From Candidatus Zixiibacteriota bacterium (GTDB taxonomy: Bacteria; Zixibacteria; MSB-5A5; GN15; FEB-12): 13,967 nt of DNA. The stretch is taken from positions 1 through 13,967 of the forward strand of contig JAGLXI010000284.1 in assembly GCA_023132995.1 (NCBI GenBank), read 5' to 3'. Positions 9,271-13,967 of the stretch are shown in pieces (position 1 is the stretch's first letter; the number at the start of each line of letters is the position of its first letter). The notes under the pieces were generated by a model that was not told the origin of the DNA, did no database searches, and worked only from the letters and a program-made list of their open reading frames with translations. The position numbers were made by a program, and so were the translations under genes.

Positions 9271-9281
9271 GAATAATGTTA

Positions 9282-9548
9282 TCAGTCCTCGCCGAACCCT
9301 GATTCGATGACCTTGACCAGCGCCTCAAGCGCTTCTTCCTCGTCAGGCCCATCGACCTCAATCTCGATCCTCGATCCCATCTCGGCCGCCAGCATCATCA
9401 CCCCCATGATTGACTTACCGTTGACACGCATCCCGTTCTTGGTCAGGAAAACCTCCGATTCGTACTTCCCCGACGTGGTGACGAGCAACGCTGAGGGCCG
9501 GGCGTGCATGCCGAGTCGATTTCTTATGGTGACAGTCCTGCGTGTCAT
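9282..9548 (-). CDS. ptsH: HPr family phosphocarrier protein
   Basis: An 88-residue HPr, complete. It accepts phosphate from enzyme I at His15 (in LGMHARPS). A serine sits at exactly position 46 in NGKSIMGVMML. Ser46 is the site modified by HPr kinase/phosphorylase in Firmicutes and in several Gram-negative lineages, so dual regulation is possible if the host has HprK; none is visible here. The acidic C-terminal helix is typical. The start codon overlaps the dprA stop as ATGA, so translation is coupled to dprA. The partner enzyme I follows 93 bp downstream behind its own promoter. Because no sugar permease subunits are nearby, the protein could act in a PTS-Ntr-like or carbon-signalling relay rather than in sugar uptake (inference). 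The closely related Npr paralogues cannot be excluded. Confidence 0.95.
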   Translation of the reverse strand: MTRRTVTIRNRLGMHARPSALLVTTSGKYESEVFLTKNGMRVNGKSIMGVMMLAAEMGSRIEIEVDGPDEEEALEALVKVIESGFGED

Positions 9549-10660
9549 TGGTAGTCATCGCTCAGGGCGAATCGTTTCCCGGAAAGCTCCCGCACCACCC
9601 CTTTCAGTTCCAGGGCCAGGAGCAACCCCATAAGTTCCGTCACGGGGAGGCTGGTTGCCCTCGACAACTGATCAAGCTGCATTGGACCCGAGGCAAACAG
9701 GTTGGTGATTTTCGTTTCTCCTTCGGTCATATCAGGCAGTCGCGAGAACTTCCGGGCCAGAATCTCCCCCTTCAGGGTAGGCAATTCGGCAAAGATATCA
9801 TCTGTGGAGGTCGTCAGGCGGGCACCCTTTCTGATCAGTTCGTTGGTCCCCTCGCTCATACGGGCACCGGGCGGGCCGGGAACAGCAAAAAGCTCTCTTC
9901 CCTGCTCCAGAGCGTGTGAGGCCGTGATGAGCGCGCCAGACTTGCGACCCGCCTCAATCACCACGACACCCTCTGAGAGACCGGAAATAATGCGGTTTCG
10001 CTCCGGGAAGAAAGCTCGGTCTGGATGTGTGCCCGGCAGGTATTCGGAATACACAGCTCCGTGTGCCTTTATCCGCTCCGCCAGGGAACGGTTTGACGAC
10101 GGGTAGACTATGTCCAGGGAACAGCCCCACACGGCCACTGTCTTTCCATTCCCCTCAAGAGCCCCCAGGTGGGCGGCTGAATCGATCCCTTCAGCCATCC
10201 CCGACACCACCGTGATACCCGCCTGGGCCAGCATCATCCCCAACTGACGAGCGAACAGGCGGCCGTTTTCGGTGGGATGACGAGTCCCGACGACGCCTAT
10301 CATCCGCTCGTCGGACGGCATCGCGTCGCCCAACCGGAACAGAAGCGGTGGGGCGTCGGCAATTGCTTCAAGCGAGCGCGGGTATTCCGAATCGCCGGCA
10401 AACAGAACCGCCCACCCCAGTTGAATGATCCGCGAGGCAAGCACTCGCGCTTGTGAGCCGTCGGAACGCTCCTTGACATTGCTGGCCTGGGTGCGCGAAA
10501 TCCCCTTGACGGCTACAAGTTGTGACACCGGCGCCGAGAGAACCGCCGATGGAGACCCGAAAGCATCGACAAGTTTCCCATAGCGGGTTCTGCCTATGCC
10601 GGGGATCCTGAGCAACCCGATGGCGTCAACCAGGCGTTCTTTCAATTCGCTGTTGATCAA
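9545..10660 (-). CDS. dprA: DNA-processing protein DprA (Smf)
   Basis: A 371-residue DprA. It binds incoming single-stranded DNA and loads RecA during natural transformation; it is also widespread in species not known to be competent. An N-terminal helix-hairpin-helix/SAM-like region (about 10-60, with RIPGIGRTR) precedes the Rossmann-like DprA core (about 90-295) with GVVGTRHPTENG, SGMAEGIDSAAH, GCSLDIVYPSSN and FPERNRIISGLS. A C-terminal winged helix (about 313-366) completes the three-part layout. The start is a TTG; GGAGG lies 12 nt upstream, which is longer than ideal, so the start could be a few codons off. It overlaps the end of obg by 35 bp and the start of HPr by 4 bp, indicating one message. 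This pairing is an operon layout, not evidence of shared function. Confidence 0.95.
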   Translation of the reverse strand: MINSELKERLVDAIGLLRIPGIGRTRYGKLVDAFGSPSAVLSAPVSQLVAVKGISRTQASNVKERSDGSQARVLASRIIQLGWAVLFAGDSEYPRSLEAIADAPPLLFRLGDAMPSDERMIGVVGTRHPTENGRLFARQLGMMLAQAGITVVSGMAEGIDSAAHLGALEGNGKTVAVWGCSLDIVYPSSNRSLAERIKAHGAVYSEYLPGTHPDRAFFPERNRIISGLSEGVVVIEAGRKSGALITASHALEQGRELFAVPGPPGARMSEGTNELIRKGARLTTSTDDIFAELPTLKGEILARKFSRLPDMTEGETKITNLFASGPMQLDQLSRATSLPVTELMGLLLALELKGVVRELSGKRFALSDDYQ

Positions 10661-11633
10661 GCTGTCGCTCTACCTCCAGAAGGAATTTCTCGGCCCCCAT
10701 ACCTGTTACCGCCGACAGCCAAAGGTAGCCGCCGCCAAAATTGTTGGAAAGTTTTTTCAGGTCGCGTTGGGTTATGGTATCGATCTTTGTGATGACCACA
10801 AACGAAGGCCGGTCAAGAAGCGTATGATCGAAATCTGCCAGTTCCTGTTGCAAGACACCAAGTGTCCGGAGAACGTCCGGCTCATTCACATCTATAATGT
10901 AGACAAGCAACCGGGTTCGCTGAATGTGCTTGAGGAACTGGTGGCCGAGTCCCTTGCCGGCGGCAGCGCCCTCAATCAGGCCGGGGATATCGGCCATCAC
11001 ACAGGACTTGAATTCCCTGAGTCTGACAATCCCCAGATTCGGCACCAAAGTTGTGAATGGGTAGTCGGCGATTTTGGGTCTGGCAGCCGAAAACGTGGCT
11101 AAGATGGTCGATTTGCCCGCATTCGGCTGTCCGACGAGGCCGACGTCGGCCAGCAACTTCAACTCCAGTGCCAGCTTCCGCTTCTCGCCGGCTTGGCCGG
11201 GTTGCGCTTCGCGTGGAGCCTGGTTCGTGGGCGACTTGAAGTAGGCGTTGCCACGGCCACCTGTCCCGCCCCGCGCAATGATCTCTCTTGCGTCCGGGTC
11301 GTCGAGGTCGGCGATCATCGCCCCGGTCTCGCGGTCAATTACTATTGTGCCAACCGGCAACCGTAGTACCATGTCGCTGCTGGACTTGCCCGTTTTGAGC
11401 GAACCCTCGCCGGGTCTGCCGTTCTCCGCCCGATAATGCCGCCGATACCGGTAGTCGAGTAACGTTGACAGATTCGGGTCGGTCACAGCCACGATATCCC
11501 CGCCACGGCCTCCGTCGCCGCCATCGGGACCACCCTTGGCCACGAATTTCTCCCTGCGGAATGACATGCAACCGGCTCCGCCGTTGCCGGCCGCTGCCTT
11601 TATTTCAACGTAGTCGATAAACACTGCTCGCAA
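10626..11633 (-). CDS. obg: Obg/CgtA GTPase (ribosome assembly and stress)
   Basis: A 335-residue Obg-family GTPase associated with the large ribosomal subunit and (p)ppGpp signalling. The glycine-rich Obg fold fills the first 150 residues (FIDYVEIKAAAGNGG, FVAKGGPDGGDGG, FKSPTNQAPR). The G domain follows, with G1 GQPNAGKS (168-175), a switch region DYPFTTLVPNLG, G3 DIPG (215-218), G4 TKID (282-285) and G5 SAVTG (about 307). The protein ends soon after G5, so the Obg C-terminal (OCT) domain and the acidic tail of E. coli ObgE are absent, as in many other phyla. I place the start at a TTG because GGAGG lies 5 nt upstream. A GTG nine bases later, next to the usual first residue, is the alternative. 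It is the first gene of the leftward operon, divergent from the phosphatidyltransferase gene. Confidence 0.95.
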   Translation of the reverse strand: MRAVFIDYVEIKAAAGNGGAGCMSFRREKFVAKGGPDGGDGGRGGDIVAVTDPNLSTLLDYRYRRHYRAENGRPGEGSLKTGKSSSDMVLRLPVGTIVIDRETGAMIADLDDPDAREIIARGGTGGRGNAYFKSPTNQAPREAQPGQAGEKRKLALELKLLADVGLVGQPNAGKSTILATFSAARPKIADYPFTTLVPNLGIVRLREFKSCVMADIPGLIEGAAAGKGLGHQFLKHIQRTRLLVYIIDVNEPDVLRTLGVLQQELADFDHTLLDRPSFVVITKIDTITQRDLKKLSNNFGGGYLWLSAVTGMGAEKFLLEVERQLDQQRIERTPG

Positions 11634-11717
11634 TATCCCCTCCACCCCTGGGAATGTCAATCACCGATTGGGTTTCGAGTGCCGATTGGCGGACCCTGTT
11701 TTCGTTGCGCCAGACAG

Positions 11718-11746
11718 TTGACGGCAAGACGTCAAAGGCATATATT
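11718..11746 (+). promoter_or_regulatory. near-consensus promoter with overlapping inverted repeat, upstream of the phosphatidyltransferase
   Basis: TTGACG (11718-11723), a 17-bp spacer and TATATT (11741-11746), each 5/6 to the sigma-70 consensus. Transcription should start near 11753, which is the A of the first ATG. An exact inverted repeat, TTGACG-N6-CGTCAA (11718-11735), covers the -35 box and the start of the spacer, a typical repressor position. Confidence 0.7.
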
Positions 11747-11752
11747 TGCGGC

Positions 11753-12409
11753 ATGGCCAGAACCGATACCGGGGAGCAACATCCGGCTCCCACTCTGAAT
11801 CAGCGAAAGCGACAGTTGTACGAGGATACATTCCTCGTCCTGGGCCGTGTCTGTTTCAGACTGGGCCTGTCGCCCAATTTCCTGACGGCGGTCTCGGCCG
11901 TATGCGCTGTTCTCTCCGGAGTCTTCTTCTGGAAGGGGCTGATGCTCTGGGGCGTGTTCTGGTTGCTGGCGGCGGCCTTCACCGATATGCTGGACGGCAG
12001 CACCGCCCGTGCCGGAAACGTTGACACCGTCTTCGGCGGGATATTGGATCACGTGTCGGACCGCTATGGCGAGTTTTTTATTTTGGCGGGAATCACTCTT
12101 TCCGGGGCGGTTCATCCGGGATGGGGGATTTTTGCGCTCTTCGGTATGATTATCGCCAGCTATACCAGGGCTGCGGCCGAATCGATGGGCAAGATGGAGA
12201 ATTGCGCAGTCGGCATCATGGGACGGCTGGAGAAGTTCATCCTGATTGTGGCCGGGTCCATCCTGGAGCATTACCTGCCGACCGGCACCTGGCCCCGGGG
12301 CAGTTGGTTGGAGTTCGCGCTGATAATTGTCGGTGTGACTTCGTTTATCACTGCCATACAACGTCTGCTCTACGCCAGGAAGATACTCGGCAACAAGCGG
12401 GAAGTGTAG
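11753..12409 (+). CDS. CDP-alcohol phosphatidyltransferase family membrane enzyme
   Basis: A 218-residue integral membrane protein. These enzymes move the phosphatidyl group of a CDP-linked lipid onto an alcohol acceptor. The full signature D-x2-DG-x2-AR-x8-G-x3-D-x3-D is present, with Asp78, Asp81, Asp99 and Asp103. Several hydrophobic segments follow the charged N terminus (starting at about residues 38-60 and 62-78). The stretch TVFGGILDHVSDRYGE resembles the phosphatidyl- or archaetidyl-inositol-phosphate synthase branch (FGxxLDSxxDR), with His in place of the usual Ser. The acceptor cannot be fixed from sequence alone; glycerol-phosphate or another polyol phosphate is possible. I choose the ATG at the predicted transcript start; frames open further upstream would start before the promoter. 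No ribosome binding site precedes it, which fits a leaderless message. The next gene begins 3 bp after the stop. Confidence 0.9.
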   Translation: MARTDTGEQHPAPTLNQRKRQLYEDTFLVLGRVCFRLGLSPNFLTAVSAVCAVLSGVFFWKGLMLWGVFWLLAAAFTDMLDGSTARAGNVDTVFGGILDHVSDRYGEFFILAGITLSGAVHPGWGIFALFGMIIASYTRAAAESMGKMENCAVGIMGRLEKFILIVAGSILEHYLPTGTWPRGSWLEFALIIVGVTSFITAIQRLLYARKILGNKREV

Positions 12410-12412
12410 CTG

Positions 12413-13081
12413 GTGGCGACTAAGTTCGGGCGTATCTTCCAAAAAGAACTAAAGCACTACGTGCTCTTCAGACGCAAGATTGAGCGTGAACTCTCTCGTG
12501 CAATAAAACTATTGAGAATTCACAGAGGCAAATCCCCTTTAGATGTTCAAGTAATGGCCCTCGCAGATTTCATGCTGGAGATAAACCAGGTTGTTGCGGA
12601 CTGTTTCAAACACGGTTTCCTATCATCGGGTTTGCACCAGCTTCGGTTGGCACAGGAAGTTGCTCAGAAGTTGCTGGCACTGCACTTGAAACCTCCTCTT
12701 GCCAAAAGGAAGAAGATGACGCCCGGCGAAGTACGGGAGGTGCTTGAGCAAGGGGGAATACCACACTGGAGAGAACTCTATAGTGAACTCTCAAAGGTGA
12801 CTCACCATCATAGCGACTTTATCCACAGAGTCTATCCCGAGATCAGAACTGGCGCGAAGGCGACAGCAGACAACGCAGTCTTCATTGAATTCTACCTGAT
12901 GATACTGAATGACTTCAACATGAAAGCGCTATTTGTGATTCTGAATCAACTGAAGCCTCACCTGGGTCGCGACTACGGGGTGCTCCTGGCAGCGTATGAC
13001 GAGTTGGATCCCGTGGCTGCTGCTGACTGGGAAACGGCAAACGCAAACGTCGAAGCGTCCTTTGGAGTGAACTCAGCATAG
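12413..13081 (+). CDS. hypothetical protein, helical, A/T-richer than its neighbours
   Basis: A 222-residue protein that I do not recognise. It appears soluble and largely helical, without signal peptide or membrane segments. The N terminus (about 1-35) is strongly basic. A central segment reads HWRELYSELSKVTHHHSDFI, a Tyr-x2-Leu-Ser-x3-His pattern of the kind seen in some HEPN-like and DUF5677-like helical proteins; this resemblance is weak and is not a family assignment. The C-terminal part is mildly acidic. The GTG start lies 3 bp after the phosphatidyltransferase stop with GGAAG 8 nt upstream, and the kinase gene follows 9 bp after its stop, so it sits inside an operon. Base composition and codon use are visibly more A/T-rich than in both flanking genes (for example around 12480-12560), which suggests a late insertion into the operon. 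Confidence 0.75.
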   Translation: MATKFGRIFQKELKHYVLFRRKIERELSRAIKLLRIHRGKSPLDVQVMALADFMLEINQVVADCFKHGFLSSGLHQLRLAQEVAQKLLALHLKPPLAKRKKMTPGEVREVLEQGGIPHWRELYSELSKVTHHHSDFIHRVYPEIRTGAKATADNAVFIEFYLMILNDFNMKALFVILNQLKPHLGRDYGVLLAAYDELDPVAAADWETANANVEASFGVNSA

Positions 13082-13090
13082 GGGTCTCAC

Positions 13091-13967
13091 ATGATTACCG
13101 CTATAGGCAACCCGGTATACGACTATATCAAGACGAAGAAGGTCGAGCCTGACGGGCGCGTCCTCTCCGGCTGCTCTACCAATGCTGCCCTGGCCCTGTC
13201 CAAGATGGGCGAGCAGGTCAGGCTGGTGGGCGCTGTGGGCGACGACTTCAAGAGCCATTTCATCACCGAACTGGCCCGGTACGGCATCGAGCATGAAATC
13301 ATACCCTCCGATGAGACGGGCGGCTTCTCCCTGATTTACTACGATGATTTCGGCAACCGTTCCCTCGACCTTTTGGGGCGTGCCGCCGACATAGACGCGA
13401 TTGATCCAGGGTGGTACCGGGACTCCGCCGCTGTGCTCATCGGGCCGATCCTCGGTGAAGTATCGTTTGACTGCATAAGAGACATTCGCCGTAATTTCGA
13501 CGGGTTGTTCTTCTGTGACCCGCAGGGATTGATCCGTGGCGCCGATGAGAACGGCCGCATCTACCATGAAAAGGTGGATGGCATACAAGACGCCCTTCGC
13601 GTATTCGATATCGTCAAACCGAATGAATTGGAAGGCCGGATTCTGACCGGGATTGACTGTCGTCACGACCCCTACGAGGCGGCGCGCATAATCAAGTCGT
13701 GGGGGCCGAAGGTGGTGATCGTCACACTGGCCGAGTTGGGATCCCTGATCTTTGACGGCCACGAGTTCATTGAGATCCCCGCTTATGGCATTGACCTGCT
13801 CGACTCTACCGGCGCCGGAGATACGTACATGGCCGGGTTTACGTTTGAGTATCTCAAGACCGGAGGGGACCTTCGGCGGGCAGGCTACTACGCCTCCTGT
13901 ACTTCATCCGTGATGATCGAAAACACGGGGCCGGATTTCTCCATGACCGAGGACATGATCCGCGAGC
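13091..13967 (+). CDS. PfkB-family carbohydrate/polyol kinase, 3' end cut off
   Basis: At least 292 residues, open at the right edge of the window. It is a ribokinase-like enzyme that transfers phosphate from ATP to a hydroxyl of a sugar, nucleoside or polyol. The N terminus carries MITAIGNPVYDYI and a substrate-lid region with STNAALALSKMG and VGAVGDD. A central KPNELE matches the NxxE magnesium/phosphate motif. The second PfkB signature, DSTGAGDTYMAGF, supplies the anion hole and the catalytic Asp (in GAGD). The substrate cannot be read from the sequence. The ATG has AGGGG 7 nt upstream and follows the hypothetical gene by 9 bp, so it belongs to the phosphatidyltransferase operon. This context is compatible with a kinase that prepares a phosphorylated polyol for the transferase, but ribokinase- or adenosine-kinase-like activity is also possible. 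Confidence 0.92.
   Translation, partial: MITAIGNPVYDYIKTKKVEPDGRVLSGCSTNAALALSKMGEQVRLVGAVGDDFKSHFITELARYGIEHEIIPSDETGGFSLIYYDDFGNRSLDLLGRAADIDAIDPGWYRDSAAVLIGPILGEVSFDCIRDIRRNFDGLFFCDPQGLIRGADENGRIYHEKVDGIQDALRVFDIVKPNELEGRILTGIDCRHDPYEAARIIKSWGPKVVIVTLAELGSLIFDGHEFIEIPAYGIDLLDSTGAGDTYMAGFTFEYLKTGGDLRRAGYYASCTSSVMIENTGPDFSMTEDMIRE

Noticed and set aside
11654..11752. 33-residue N-terminal extension of the phosphatidyltransferase
   Set aside because: It would cover the near-consensus promoter TTGACG-17-TATATT, and the added residues have no family resemblance.

Overview
The window is an ordinary-looking stretch of bacterial chromosome, GC-rich and densely coded. I see no insertion sequence, phage gene, CRISPR array or plasmid function. 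It carries twelve genes that I would annotate as protein-coding, plus the first 24 nt of a tRNA gene cut by the left edge. The gene set includes a [4Fe-4S] AcnA-type aconitase, a bifunctional glucose/mannose-6-phosphate isomerase, HPr and enzyme I without any sugar-specific enzyme II, the MEP-pathway kinase IspE, and a SpoVG-type protein in a non-Bacillus-like context. This suggests a deep-branching, environmental, Gram-negative-type lineage, perhaps of the FCB/Zixibacteria or deltaproteobacterial neighbourhood. That placement is inference only. Non-ATG starts are frequent: TTG for obg, dprA and pgi/pmi, and GTG for spoVG, the DUF1858 gene and the hypothetical gene.

Left part (1-1225, minus strand): ispE, then spoVG, then the 5' end of a tRNA-Gln gene, closely packed and probably co-transcribed. 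Divergent from it (1328-4085, plus strand) is acnA, with its own sigma-70-type promoter and a strong ribosome binding site that fixes the start at 1413. acnA converges on an ABC-F ATPase gene (4212-5753, minus strand), with a small hairpin between the two ends.

The ABC-F gene is preceded by the only long gene-free stretch (5754-6114). That stretch holds a good promoter, a perfect 10-bp inverted repeat, a second TATAAT box and a GC-rich hairpin, so the gene appears to have a structured leader of roughly 200 nt. Together with unusual ABC signature motifs and a long basic linker, this is one of the two places most worth following up.

Middle part (6115-11633, all minus strand, transcribed right to left): obg, dprA, HPr, ptsI, pgi/pmi and a small DUF1858 gene. 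Genes overlap or nearly touch, except for a 93-bp gap between HPr and ptsI that contains a second promoter. This couples housekeeping genes (the ribosome-associated GTPase Obg and the DNA-processing protein DprA) to a phosphorelay pair (HPr, enzyme I) and a hexose-phosphate isomerase.

Right part (11718-13967, plus strand): a CDP-alcohol phosphatidyltransferase, an unrecognised A/T-richer gene, and a PfkB-family sugar/polyol kinase cut by the right edge, spaced as one operon. The promoter of this operon is close to consensus and sits so near the first ATG that the mRNA should be leaderless. An 18-bp inverted repeat overlaps its -35 box. A kinase paired with a head-group transferase suggests synthesis of a phosphorylated polyol lipid head group such as an inositol lipid, which is a hypothesis only.
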